Shown piece after piece: positions 6,543-15,399 of a DNA stretch of 48,750 bases (within the stretch, counting starts at the first letter, position 1; each line of letters opens with the position of its first letter). The DNA is taken from NCBI GenBank assembly GCA_964429355.1, contig CAYSCH010000018.1, positions 1 through 48,750 of the forward strand, written 5' to 3'. The notes below the pieces were generated by a model. The model saw only the letters and a list, made by a program, of their open reading frames with translations, was not told the DNA's origin and ran no database searches. The DNA comes from JAAYAY01 sp964429355. GTDB lineage: Bacteria; Planctomycetota; Planctomycetia; Pirellulales; Thermoguttaceae. Position numbers and translations under genes: made by a program.

Positions 6543-8981
6543 ATGTTGAAACTGAGTTTCAAAGCCAAAGTTTTCGCGTTGAGCGGGATGGGAATCGTTG
6601 TCACCGGTCTGATACTCTTCGGGGCAGTCTGCATCCAGCGGCAGCAGCTCCATCAACGAGTAACGGCCGAACTCACCGCGCAAGGGCGCGAGGAATGCGG
6701 TAAGATCGCAGCATCGGTCTACCTCATGCTCCGCACAAATCATGGCAGACTCCAGAAAGAGGTGCAACAGAGTCTCAACGTGGCCGAGAACGTGCTCCAC
6801 GAACACGGACGCGTCACCTTGGACAGCGAGGCCATTTCCTGGAACGCCGTCAACCAGCTCACCCATCAAGCCTGCAAAGTCCAGCTCCCCAGGATGCAGT
6901 TCGGCTCGCAGTGGCTCGGCCAGAACGCGAATGCCGATGTGCCGTCGCCGATCGTCGATGAAGTGGAGAAGCTCGTCGGAGGCACCTGCACCGTCTTTCA
7001 GCGAATGAACGAGGCGGGCGACATGCTCCGGGTCTGCACGAACGTGAAGAAGCAGGATGGAACTCGGGCCATTGGAACCTACATTCCCGCAATCGATCCG
7101 GATGGCTCGCCGAATGATGTCGTAGCCACCGTGCTCAAGGGCCAGACTTTCGTCGGGCGGGCGTTGGTCGTCGACCAGTGGTGCGTCGCTGCCTATCGGC
7201 CGATCTGCGATGAAACGAACAAGGTGATCGGAGTCCTGTACTTCGGGATCCCACAAGAGGACGTGCCCGAGCTGCGCCAGGGAATCATGGACATGGTGGT
7301 GGGCACGACGGGATATGTCTTCGTTCTCGGCGGGAGTGGCGATGAAAGAGGGAAGTACGTTATTTCCCAGGGCGGCAAACGCGATGGAGAGAATATCTAT
7401 GATACCAAAGATGCCGACAATAAACCGTTCATCCGGGAAGCCATCGCAAAAGCCCTCGGAACACAGAACGGCCAGGTTGAGTATCACCGATACAGTTGGC
7501 GCAATTCTCCGGACGAACCGGCGAGATGGAAGACGACGGCCCTCACCTACTTCGAACCCTGGGACTGGGTGATCTGTGCCGGTACCTACGACGACGATTA
7601 TCAGGAAGCCGCCCAGCGGGTCAGCGTCGCGCTGAACCAGTTGCTGGTCTGGGTCGCCGTCGGATCCGCCCTGGCTCTCCTCCTCTGCGGCGGCGTGGCG
7701 CTCGTGTGCACCCATCGCATTGCCAGGCCGATCGTGAGCGCCATGACCCTGATGGAACGCGTGGCCGGCGGCGACTATTCGCAACGCCTCGATGTCTCCG
7801 GGACCGATGAAATCGCCCGCCTCGCGAAGGCCATCAATACGGCCGTCGAAGCGAGTGACCAGGCGATGCACGAGATAAAGGACGCGGCAACCCGCGAACA
7901 GCAGGCTCAGGAGGAACGAATCGCCGCGGAACGCCACCAGGCAGAAGTGGAACGTCGCCGCCAGGAAGAACAGGCCCAACTTGAACAGGCAAGGCAGGCC
8001 GAACAGCAGCGACTCGAGAAAGAACAAGCCGATCGGGAGCGGCAACAAGCCGAACTCGAACGCCAGGCCGCCGATACCCTGCGCGGCAAGGTAGACAACC
8101 TGCTCGAAGTCGTTCGGGCTGCCGCATCAGGCGATCTCACCCGGAAAATCGTGGTCGAAGGAGAGGACCCTGTCGATGAATTGGCCGGAGCTATCCAAAC
8201 GATGCTCACAGACTTGTCGGCTATCATTGCCCAGGTTACCGAGACTGCCAGCCAGTTCAACGAGGGCGCTCGCGTGATCGCCGAAAGCTCTCAGACCCTT
8301 GCCATTGGAGCGCAGCAACAAACGGCCACCGTGGAAGAGGTCAACGCCTCCGTCGAGGAGTTGACGGCCTCTATCGACAGCGTGAGCAACAACGCCCGCG
8401 ATGCCGACCGTGCGGCCAAAAAGACAAACGAACTGGCGGAACGTGGCAGTTCCGCAGTCGAGCAGTCGATGCAGGCCATGGAACTCATCAAAACCAGTTC
8501 GAACCAGATCGCCGAAATCATCCAGGTGATCTCGGAAATCGCCAGCCAGACCAATCTCCTGGCCCTCAACGCGGCCATCGAGGCCGCACGAGCCGGCGAG
8601 CATGGCATGGGGTTCGCCGTGGTGGCCGACGAGGTCCGCAAACTCGCAGAACGATCCAACCGGGCCGCCGGCGAGATCACGTCACTGATCAAGGAGTCCA
8701 GCGGTCGGGTCCAGGAGGGGGCACAGTTGAGCCACGACGCCGGGGAAGCACTCAAGGAGATCCTCGGCGGCGTTGAGGAAACCGTGGCGAAAATCTCCGT
8801 GATTGCCGACGCAACCGTGGAGCAGTCGGGAAACGCCAAACAGGTGGCCGACGCGATCCGCGGTATTTCCCAGGTTACCGAACAGGCAGCCTCGGGCAGC
8901 GAAGAACTGGCCTCGTCGAGCGAACAGCTCGGAGCCCAGGCCAGCGGCCTGCGTGAACTGGTCAAACGATTCAGGGTATAG
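6543..8981 (+). CDS. Methyl-accepting chemotaxis protein with Cache-type sensor and long coiled coil
   Basis: 812 residues from ATG 6543, chosen because MLKLSFKAKVFALSGMG begins a membrane segment; the frame upstream of it has no gene character and contains the terminator. Order: TM1 (~8-28); a ~330-residue periplasmic region with Cache_3/Cache_2 features (TCTVFQRM, GVLYFGIP, GTTGYVFVLGG, EPWDWVICAGTYDDD); TM2 (VWVAVGSALALLLCGGVALV); HAMP (RIARPIVSAMTLMERVAGGD); a ~60-residue Glu/Gln/Arg-rich coiled coil; a second HAMP-like helix; and the signalling domain with hairpin tip EIASQTNLLALNAAIEAARA. No CheB/CheR-binding pentapeptide is seen at the C-terminus. No chemotaxis partner genes are nearby; the upstream two-component pair may be its partner. 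Confidence 0.92.
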   Translation: MLKLSFKAKVFALSGMGIVVTGLILFGAVCIQRQQLHQRVTAELTAQGREECGKIAASVYLMLRTNHGRLQKEVQQSLNVAENVLHEHGRVTLDSEAISWNAVNQLTHQACKVQLPRMQFGSQWLGQNANADVPSPIVDEVEKLVGGTCTVFQRMNEAGDMLRVCTNVKKQDGTRAIGTYIPAIDPDGSPNDVVATVLKGQTFVGRALVVDQWCVAAYRPICDETNKVIGVLYFGIPQEDVPELRQGIMDMVVGTTGYVFVLGGSGDERGKYVISQGGKRDGENIYDTKDADNKPFIREAIAKALGTQNGQVEYHRYSWRNSPDEPARWKTTALTYFEPWDWVICAGTYDDDYQEAAQRVSVALNQLLVWVAVGSALALLLCGGVALVCTHRIARPIVSAMTLMERVAGGDYSQRLDVSGTDEIARLAKAINTAVEASDQAMHEIKDAATREQQAQEERIAAERHQAEVERRRQEEQAQLEQARQAEQQRLEKEQADRERQQAELERQAADTLRGKVDNLLEVVRAAASGDLTRKIVVEGEDPVDELAGAIQTMLTDLSAIIAQVTETASQFNEGARVIAESSQTLAIGAQQQTATVEEVNASVEELTASIDSVSNNARDADRAAKKTNELAERGSSAVEQSMQAMELIKTSSNQIAEIIQVISEIASQTNLLALNAAIEAARAGEHGMGFAVVADEVRKLAERSNRAAGEITSLIKESSGRVQEGAQLSHDAGEALKEILGGVEETVAKISVIADATVEQSGNAKQVADAIRGISQVTEQAASGSEELASSSEQLGAQASGLRELVKRFRV

Positions 8982-9111
8982 TCAGACAGTAGCACTTCCG
9001 AAGGTGGACTAGACACCCAGAAAGGAGATCTCCCGGCCAGCCCTTTCCAGGCAGACCTTCTTCTTCTTCGCCCGCGACGGACGGGCGATCCAACAATACT
9101 CCCAATCCCGT

Positions 9112-9156
9112 TTCCGCAGCCTCGCTGAGCCCAATTTCTCACGCGAGGCTGCGGAA
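9112..9156 (+). terminator. Hairpin terminator after the chemoreceptor gene
   Basis: TTCCGCAGCCTCG (9112-9124) and CGAGGCTGCGGAA (9144-9156) form a perfect 13-bp stem around a 19-base loop, followed by TTCTTTGG. The T-run is imperfect, so strength is uncertain. The rest of 8982-9397 contains no gene I can support. Confidence 0.55.
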
Positions 9157-9397
9157 TTCTTTGGAGCCGGCAACAGGTGGCTGTCACTTTCCTCCTGGAA
9201 TCACGCAATCTCACTCAGTTAGCTCGCGCCGGCCCATCGACTTATGGACGTAGCCCTCCCGGCAGGGTATCTTCGTGAGTCAGTGGGCCTCCGTCCGCAC
9301 CTGCTTGGCAGGTCGGGCTGTTGCGCCGCACAGGCAGGTTTGTCAGGCACAGTCGGCACAGTCTGGCCTGCGTGGAATGGTTGCCAGGGAGAAGACG

Positions 9398-10159
9398 TTG
9401 GACCTCGGCCTCAGAGACAAGACCGTGCTGGTCACCGGCGGATATCGCGGGCTCGGCAAAGCCATCTGCCGTAGTCTGGCCGGAGAGGGGGCCAAGGTCG
9501 CGATCAACCACCGCCGCAGCCCCAAGGAAACGGACGACCTGGTCCGGCAGTTGGCCACGGAGTTCGGCGTTGCGGCGGCACCGATCGTGGGCGACGTCAG
9601 CAACGAACACGACGTGGCGGCCATGTTCGACCAGGCCGAAGAGAGGCTCGGCCCTGTCGACGCCCTTGTCAACAATGCGGCCTACTGCCCAGTCGGTGCA
9701 ACTGTCGACCTGAGCGTGGAAGAATACCAGCGAGCCCTCAACGTCAACATGACCGGTACCTTTTTGTGCAGCAGGGAGATGGTGCGTCGCTTGCTTGCCG
9801 CCGGGCGCCGCGGCAAGATCGTCAACATCTCGTCCCAGGCGGCGTTCCGCGGCAGCCAGTCGGGCAAGACGGCCTACGACTCGAGCAAGGCCGGGATCAT
9901 CGGCCTGACCATCTCCCTCGGCCTGGAAATGGCCAGGCACGGCATCCACGTCAATTGCGTCGCCCCGGGGTTGATGTACACCGAAATGCTCGCCGAGGCC
10001 ATCGACGCCGATCCAGACAAATTCAACCGCCGCGTCCCCTTGGGCCGGATCGGGCAAACCAAGGAGATCGCCGATGTGGCCGTCTTCCTTTGTTCCGAGC
10101 GTGCAAGTTACATGACCGGGGCAACCGTGGACGTGAGCGGTGGGTTGGCCATGCACTAG
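9398..10159 (+). CDS. Short-chain dehydrogenase/reductase, probably acting on a sugar or polyol
   Basis: 253 residues from TTG at 9398, chosen because AGGGAG (9386-9391) lies 6 nt upstream and MDLGLRDKTVLVTGG is the normal SDR beginning; an in-frame ATG at 9377 is the alternative. Features: NAD(P)-binding TGGYRGLG (13-20), NNAA (92-95), catalytic Ser146, Tyr160 and Lys164 (AYDSSKAG), and the C-terminal SYMTGATVDVSGGLAMH. The family includes FabG and many polyol or sugar dehydrogenases. The permease and L-xylulose-kinase-like gene downstream argue for oxidation of a polyol or sugar acid rather than fatty-acid synthesis. Substrate unknown. Confidence 0.85.
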   Translation: MDLGLRDKTVLVTGGYRGLGKAICRSLAGEGAKVAINHRRSPKETDDLVRQLATEFGVAAAPIVGDVSNEHDVAAMFDQAEERLGPVDALVNNAAYCPVGATVDLSVEEYQRALNVNMTGTFLCSREMVRRLLAAGRRGKIVNISSQAAFRGSQSGKTAYDSSKAGIIGLTISLGLEMARHGIHVNCVAPGLMYTEMLAEAIDADPDKFNRRVPLGRIGQTKEIADVAVFLCSERASYMTGATVDVSGGLAMH

Positions 10160-10252
10160 AGAACCGGACCGCGTCACTGAAGTGGAAGAACTTTGGAGGT
10201 CAGGAAAAAGCAGCCGATGCGGCCGGACTTTACAGATCAGTAGAAAACCCAT

Positions 10253-10307
10253 CCGAAGTCGCCAGGATTTGTCAGCCCAGGGAGAGGCCAAATCCTGGCG
10301 AATTCGG
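10253..10307. repeat. Long inverted repeat between dehydrogenase and permease genes
   Basis: Two 19-base arms (10253-10271 and 10289-10307; core CGCCAGGATTTG / CAAATCCTGGCG) pair with one mismatch around a 17-base loop. There is no T-run on the plus strand. It may be a partial terminator, an mRNA processing or stability hairpin within the operon, or an operator. Confidence 0.5.
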
Positions 10308-10366
10308 CTACCTCGTTATTTCGAACACCCACGAACCACTGAACCACAAACCCCAGGAAGTTTGCC

Positions 10367-11626
10367 ATGACGACTGAAACCTTCACGATGGGCAACCGCA
10401 TCAAGCTCAGCGGCATGATGTTCCTCCAGTACATGCTGCTGCCGGTTTGGTTCCTTCCCCTGGCCAAGTACCTGGGAACTCTGGAAATGAGCCCGGGCCA
10501 AATGGCCTGGATCATGAGCTCCATGGCGTTGGGATGCCTGACCTCGCCGTTGGTCGGAATGGTTGCCGACCGCCATTTTGCCTCGGAACGCGTGCTTGCC
10601 GCCCTGAACCTGGCCGTTGCCGTGCTGTTGGTGATCGCCGCCCAAGTGTCCAGTCCCCTTCCGGTTTTCATCCTGCTCCTGGCAGTCATGCTCTGCTACA
10701 TGCCCACCTGGGGCCTGACCAGTGCCATTGCCATGGGGCACAGCCCCTCGGAGCAGTTTCCGCAGATTCGCGTCTTCGGCTCGATCGGCTGGGTCGCTTC
10801 CGGCGTGTTCAGCCTGGTTGCCAGTTACGGCTTCAACATGGCGATCGACGGCACCGCGATCACCTTGTACTGTGGAGCGGTCACGTCGCTGGTGGCTGCC
10901 ATCTTCGCCCTTACACTCCCCCATACGCCCCCCCCGGCCAAAGGCCAGCCGGCCTCGATCCTCGACGCGCTTGGGTTGCGGTCCCTCGTCCTGATGAAGG
11001 ATTTCCAGTTTGCGGTCTTCATGATCTGCTACTTCCTGATCATGATCCCCTTCTCGATCTACTGGTCGTTCTTCTCCCTCTTCCTCGAGGACAAGAAGTT
11101 CGAGTTCATTACGATCACAATGAACTGGGGCCAGGTGGCTGAAATGATCTTCATGCTCGCCGTCCCGCTCGCAATTACCCGCGTCGGCTTGAAATGGGCC
11201 ATGACGATCGGCCTGGCTATGCTCGTGGTTCGTTACGCCTCGCTCCTCCTGGGCGAGATGATGGGAATCCAGTCCTTGTACTTTGTGGCCATTCTCGTCC
11301 ACGGGTTGATCTTCGGGTTCTTCTACGTCGGCGCCCAGATCTATGTCGATCGCAAGGCCCCCAAGGAGCTGAAAGCACAGGCTCAAGGCTTCCTGTTCCT
11401 TGCCGGCTTCGGGCTCGGACTCCTCGTGGGCAATTATCTCAATGGCAAACTGCTCGAACACTACACGACCGTCAGCGCCACGGGTGTCAAGATCTACGAC
11501 TGGCAGCCGATCTGGTTGATCACCACCGCCTGCTCCGTTGTGCTGCTGCTCGTCTTCATGGCCATCTTCCACGACGATCCCAAGGTGGAGAGCGAAGCCG
11601 CAACGGAAGCAGCTCCCGCCGCATAG
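10367..11626 (+). CDS. MFS permease of the nucleoside:H+ symporter type
   Basis: 419 residues with about 12 hydrophobic segments and AGGAAG 6 nt before the ATG. The N-terminal SGMMFLQYMLLPVWFLPLAK and the internal RVFGSIGWVASG and FYVGAQIYVDRKAP segments resemble the NupG/XapB-like branch of the major facilitator superfamily. In planctomycetes such genes often accompany sugar-catabolic genes, and here it lies between a dehydrogenase and a sugar kinase, so the substrate is more likely a sugar or polyol than a nucleoside. That substrate guess is inference. Confidence 0.85.
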   Translation: MTTETFTMGNRIKLSGMMFLQYMLLPVWFLPLAKYLGTLEMSPGQMAWIMSSMALGCLTSPLVGMVADRHFASERVLAALNLAVAVLLVIAAQVSSPLPVFILLLAVMLCYMPTWGLTSAIAMGHSPSEQFPQIRVFGSIGWVASGVFSLVASYGFNMAIDGTAITLYCGAVTSLVAAIFALTLPHTPPPAKGQPASILDALGLRSLVLMKDFQFAVFMICYFLIMIPFSIYWSFFSLFLEDKKFEFITITMNWGQVAEMIFMLAVPLAITRVGLKWAMTIGLAMLVVRYASLLLGEMMGIQSLYFVAILVHGLIFGFFYVGAQIYVDRKAPKELKAQAQGFLFLAGFGLGLLVGNYLNGKLLEHYTTVSATGVKIYDWQPIWLITTACSVVLLLVFMAIFHDDPKVESEAATEAAPAA

Positions 11627-11640
11627 TTGCCCAATCGCAG

Positions 11641-11682
11641 AATCCTCACGTGCCCAGGTCCACCTCTGGGCATGCGAGGATT
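11641..11682. repeat. Hairpin between permease and kinase genes
   Basis: AATCCTCACGTGCCCAG (11641-11657) pairs with CTGGGCATGCGAGGATT (11666-11682) with one mismatch and one G-T pair, loop of 8 bases. It has no T-run. It starts 15 bases after the permease stop. The rest of the gap to 11862 holds no gene. Confidence 0.5.
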
Positions 11683-11862
11683 TGGTTGGTGGGTCCAGCA
11701 CAGCGATGGGTGCAGCAAACGCCGGGTGCGTCTCGACTCGATGCGCCATGAACGTGCATTTGCCGCACCTTTCGCGATGCCCTGAGCCTGCCACACCCCG
11801 GTCACCTCCAGGCCCGCCGCAGGTCCGTTCCAGCTCTCCTTCACTCTTCCCACTTTTGCCCC

Positions 11863-13389
11863 ATGCCCCAATTCCTTCTCGGCATCGATAACGGCTGCAC
11901 CATGGCGAAGGCCGCCTTGTTCACCGCCGACGGCCGTGAAGTAGCCGTTGCGTCGCGCAGAAGCGACATGCTCGTCACTCAGCCCGGCTGGGCCGAGTTC
12001 GACATGCACCGCATCTGGACCTGCGCCGCCGAAGCCGTCCGCGACGTGATCCGCCAGTCGGGCGTCGATCCCGGCCAGATCGCCTGCGTTGCCTGCACCG
12101 GCCACGGTAACGGGCTCTACCTTGTCGATGCCGGCGGCAACCCCGTCCGAAACGCGATCGGCTCGGCCGATTCCAGGGCGCGCCGCTACATCGACCAGTG
12201 GGCCAAGGAAGACGTGCTCTCCCGAATCCGGCCCAAAACGATGCAGGCCATCTGGCCTGCCCAGCCCAATGCCCTGCTCCGCTGGCTGGCCGACCACGAG
12301 CCCGACTCGATCCGCCGCGCCCGTTGGATCCTCATGTGCAAGGATTTCGTCCGCACCCAATTGACGGGCGAAATCTACATGGAACGGACCGATATGTCGG
12401 GGACCAGCCTGCTCGACGTCGGCACCGGCCAGTACGACGACGAAGTGCTCGAGGCCTGGGGCCTGGCGAACATCCGGCACATGCTCCCCCCCCTGCGAAA
12501 CTCGGCCGACCTCTGCGGCAAGGTGACCGCCGCGGCCGCCGCAGCCACCGGCCTGGCCGAAGGAACCCCTGTGGCCGGCGGGCTGTTCGATATCGACGCC
12601 TGCGGCCTCGCTTCGGGTATGGTCGATGAGCAGACCCTCACCATGATCGCCGGCACCTGGGGCAACAATGAGTACGTCGCCCGCCAGCCGGTCGTCAGCA
12701 GCGACGTTTTTATGACGAGCTGTTACAGCATTCCTGGCTACTACCTGGTCCTCGAAGGTAGCGCCACCTCGGCCAATAACCTGGACTGGTTCGTGGGCCA
12801 GTTCTTTCAGGCCGAACAGGCCCTCGCCGCCTCCGAGGGTCGCAGCGTATACGATGTCTGCAACGATCTCGTTGCCGGCGCCCGGCCGCAGGATTCGGGC
12901 ATCATCTTTCTCCCGTTCCTCTACAGTTCCAACGTGAGCCTCGACGGCAAGGCCTGCTTCTTCGGCCTTGACGGTTGGCAGACCCGAGGTCACCTGTTGC
13001 GGGCCGTCTACGAGGGCATCGTGTTTTCCCACAAATGGCATGTCGACCGCCTGTTCCAGTTCCGCTCGGTCCCGGCGAGCATCCGCCTCACCGGCGGCGT
13101 CGCGCGCAGCGAAGTCTGGACACAGATGTTTGCCGACGTTTTCCAGATCCCGGTCGAAGTGCCCATGGGCACGGAACTCGGCGCCCTGGGCGCCGCCATC
13201 TGTGCCGCCGTTGCTGCCGGCATCCACCCCAGCTACGAACAGGCTTGCGCGGCCATGGTCCGCTTTGCCCGCACCCACAGACCCAATCCAGCTCTGGCCG
13301 ATTGCTATCGGGCAAAATACGATCGCTATCTGAAGATGCTTGCGGTCCTGCAGCCCGTCTGGTCCGAGATGGCCTGGAAGGCACCGTAG
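11863..13389 (+). CDS. FGGY-family carbohydrate kinase, L-xylulose kinase-like
   Basis: 508 residues, the usual FGGY length. N-terminal phosphate-binding GIDNGCTMAKA (7-17); QPGWAEFDM (40-48); catalytic Asp243 in VAGGLFDIDACG; ATP-site MIAGTWGNNEY; and the C-terminal signature IRLTGGVARSEVWTQMFADV. From memory, the overall arrangement (SADSRA, MCKDFVRTQLTG, FLPFLYSSN, AVYEGIVFSHKWH) resembles E. coli LyxK more than XylB or GlpK. It would phosphorylate a keto-sugar or polyol made by the upstream dehydrogenase. It starts at ATG 11863 without an obvious Shine-Dalgarno. Confidence 0.85.
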   Translation: MPQFLLGIDNGCTMAKAALFTADGREVAVASRRSDMLVTQPGWAEFDMHRIWTCAAEAVRDVIRQSGVDPGQIACVACTGHGNGLYLVDAGGNPVRNAIGSADSRARRYIDQWAKEDVLSRIRPKTMQAIWPAQPNALLRWLADHEPDSIRRARWILMCKDFVRTQLTGEIYMERTDMSGTSLLDVGTGQYDDEVLEAWGLANIRHMLPPLRNSADLCGKVTAAAAAATGLAEGTPVAGGLFDIDACGLASGMVDEQTLTMIAGTWGNNEYVARQPVVSSDVFMTSCYSIPGYYLVLEGSATSANNLDWFVGQFFQAEQALAASEGRSVYDVCNDLVAGARPQDSGIIFLPFLYSSNVSLDGKACFFGLDGWQTRGHLLRAVYEGIVFSHKWHVDRLFQFRSVPASIRLTGGVARSEVWTQMFADVFQIPVEVPMGTELGALGAAICAAVAAGIHPSYEQACAAMVRFARTHRPNPALADCYRAKYDRYLKMLAVLQPVWSEMAWKAP

Positions 13390-13390
13390 C

Positions 13391-13906
13391 TCAGACTCTC
13401 GTCACCTCGCACATCGCGAGCTGGTGAGTGTGCCACTTCACCAGGAGGAGCGGCAGGATTCCAAACAGGCCAAAACTGCAATCGATCAGTTGCCAGGAGA
13501 AGGGTATCCCCCGCAAATTGCCGAAAAACAACGCCGTCGGAATGACGGCGACACAAGCGATCATCCCAAATGTGACCACCCAGCTATTTCGTACCGGGTC
13601 CAGCCAGGGCCCGATGAAGGCCACGGCGATGATCACGTGCGCAAAGGCCAGCCAGTCCGTCCCGTAGGCCAGGAACGGATAGTCTGCTTCTGCCGCATGG
13701 AGACCTTCACGAACGTGAGCGATCCAGTAGCGCATGCCCGTAAACTGCTCGGGGACATCGCTGTCGGAGATCATCATCGCACGGGCGAGCCAGTCCACCT
13801 CCTGGCGGACCGGAATTGCCGTCAGGCCGCTCACAACCAGGCAGAACATGAAGAATGCCAATATCAGGCGTATGCGGCGAAGAAGCTTGCGAGAGCGGTC
13901 GTGCAC
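13391..13906 (-). CDS. Small integral membrane protein, unknown function
   Basis: 171 residues from GTG 13906, selected because AAGGAG lies 7 nt upstream and the longer frame is low-complexity noise. About four hydrophobic helices: LILAFFMFCLVVSGLTAIP, DWLAFAHVIIAVAFIGPWL, VVTFGMIACVAVIPTALFF, and LIDCSFGLFGILPLLLV. The pattern of four helices with a conserved-looking W-x-H/His tail (VKWHTHQLAM) recalls uncharacterised membrane proteins of planctomycetes and Bacteroidetes. It is convergent with the kinase gene, with the two stops adjacent. Confidence 0.7.
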   Translation of the reverse strand: MHDRSRKLLRRIRLILAFFMFCLVVSGLTAIPVRQEVDWLARAMMISDSDVPEQFTGMRYWIAHVREGLHAAEADYPFLAYGTDWLAFAHVIIAVAFIGPWLDPVRNSWVVTFGMIACVAVIPTALFFGNLRGIPFSWQLIDCSFGLFGILPLLLVKWHTHQLAMCEVTRV

Positions 13907-14088
13907 GGTGTTTCTCCTTGTCTTGCGACCGGAATGGCCTTTCCACCCGGTATACGTCGCCCAACAGCTATTCGACCACTCGCACAGATTCTTGGCGCAC
14001 CCAAACCTGGGACAGAATACCGAACCTGTACGAGTGGGCCGACAAGCATTGCTGGATCGCGGCCAGAAGAATGAGCTCGAGGCCATTC

Positions 14089-14529
14089 CTACCGCCGGTG
14101 GCTCTTCGCTTCCTGATTGAGATGCTCCGCGATCCACTTCTCCAGCTCGTTCCAGTCGACCGGCGGAATCTTGGAAAGATCGGGACGCAGGTTGACTGCG
14201 CCTTTGATGAAAATGTGCTGGATCTCGTCGGCCGTCTTGTCCGTGTTCCAGTGTATGAGAACCCGCACGCACTTCTGAAGAGAGTCGGGTACCCCCAATT
14301 CATGGGTGCACATGAGCGCCACATTCAGCCAATTCAGTTGACGGGCGGCCAAGGCCGGAAACTCGGCGTCGAGATCGGGGGTTGTGCTGAAGATCGCGCT
14401 GGCGACGTCCTGGGCTTCGATTCCGTTTCTGCGGATCAAGAGCGCGAGCAACTCGCGGGTTGCCTTGAGAATGTCGTGACTGGTGTTGGCATCGGCCGTC
14501 GTCGCCCCGCGAACTCCACGGCACGGCAT
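14089..14529 (-). CDS. aroH: Chorismate mutase, AroH class
   Basis: 146 residues beginning MPCRGVRGATTADANTSHDI, which matches the monofunctional Bacillus-type AroH start (RGIRGATTV..). ILKATRELLALLIRRNGIEA, VASAIFSTTPDLDAEFPALA and VPDSLQKCVRVLIHWNT follow, with Arg, Glu and Cys residues of the trimeric active site in the expected order. It converts chorismate to prephenate for Phe/Tyr synthesis. It carries a ~25-residue C-terminal tail beyond the core. ATG 14529 is preferred over an in-frame ATG six codons upstream because GGGGA lies ~8 nt before it and the family starts here. Confidence 0.9.
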   Translation of the reverse strand: MPCRGVRGATTADANTSHDILKATRELLALLIRRNGIEAQDVASAIFSTTPDLDAEFPALAARQLNWLNVALMCTHELGVPDSLQKCVRVLIHWNTDKTADEIQHIFIKGAVNLRPDLSKIPPVDWNELEKWIAEHLNQEAKSHRR

Positions 14530-14719
14530 ATCAGAATCCCCGAACAAGAGATGACAAGGAGAGGGTCTTCAGCGAAATGCTAGTGTAACCCGGAATCGCC
14601 CGGCCTTCCACCGCCCCTGCTCCCCAGGCGACTCTCCCCGGCGCCAACCCGGCGGAAACGGCCTCGGACGAGCGACCCCCATTCGCCAAGACAAGTCGGC
14701 AGGACGGCTCTCCTCTGCG

Positions 14720-14762
14720 AAAAAAGGCCCATTGTCCCCCACGCAGGAGGATCAATGGGCCT
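14720..14762 (-). terminator. Intrinsic terminator of the hsp20 transcript
   Basis: On the minus strand AGGCCCATTG and CAATGGGCCT form a perfect 10-bp stem (14753-14762 with 14725-14734) followed by a run of six T. It is ~200 bases downstream of the second hsp20 gene on that strand. The intervening 14763-14961 shows no gene. Confidence 0.75.
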
Positions 14763-14961
14763 GATCGTCGCCCAGTACGGATCATTCAGCCAGACACGAG
14801 CCAGTTGCGTAACTGCCGGCAGGAGAGACGCTGCTTTTTCTGCGCCTCGGAGAAACTCTATATTCTGGCGGTGCGTTCGATGAATCCCGCTCCATGGCGC
14901 AATCGAAACACTCCACCACGCCTATCGCTACGCTCTGTTCGTGCCGGCCGAGTCACCCGGA

Positions 14962-15354
14962 CTAATTGGCATGGACTGTGATCCTCCGCGGCTTGGCGGA
15001 CTGCACCTTGGGAAGGTGGACCGTCAGGACGCCGTCGGCAAATTTGGCGGAGATCTGGACCGTATCCACCACCTCACCGACGCGGAACGTTCGACGGTAG
15101 TCGCCCACACCGTACTGGTGAACCAGGTACTCGGTCCCCGGCTCCTGGCGCGGCTCGACTTTGGCCTCGATCGTCAACTCGCCGTCGCTGTAATCGACTG
15201 CAATCGAGTCGGGCGAGGCGCCCGGCAGATCGGCCAGCAGCACGATCTCTTCATCTCTTTCGAGAATGTCGACTTTCGGTTCGTAATAGCACTTCGGCTG
15301 ATCCGACTCCGACGCATGAGCCTGCGGATTGGCTGTGCAACAACTGTGGGACAT
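14962..15354 (-). CDS. Hsp20/alpha-crystallin small heat-shock protein (second copy)
   Basis: 130 residues. The N-terminus is Cys/His-containing (MSHSCCTANPQAHASESDQP). The alpha-crystallin domain runs from YYEPKVDILERDEEIVLLAD to the end, with DLPGASPDSIAVDYSDGELT and the A-x-x-x-n-GVL-like KFADGVLTVHLPK near the C-terminus. It acts as an ATP-independent holdase for unfolded proteins. It is 45 bases behind the other hsp20 gene on the same strand and shares its terminator, so the two form an operon. It is quite diverged from its neighbour, suggesting an old duplication or separate recruitment. Confidence 0.9.
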   Translation of the reverse strand: MSHSCCTANPQAHASESDQPKCYYEPKVDILERDEEIVLLADLPGASPDSIAVDYSDGELTIEAKVEPRQEPGTEYLVHQYGVGDYRRTFRVGEVVDTVQISAKFADGVLTVHLPKVQSAKPRRITVHAN

Positions 15355-15399
15355 GGCGATTATCTCCTTGCTGGAATGTGCGATTCTTCTTCAGGATCC

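Noticed and set aside
11494..13278. 594-codon minus-strand frame opposite the FGGY kinase gene
   Set aside because: Shadow frame; low-complexity Gly/Ala/Asp text with no family features.
14548..14961. Small gene between aroH and hsp20
   Set aside because: Only the terminator hairpin is supported; no frame has a start signal and protein-like composition.
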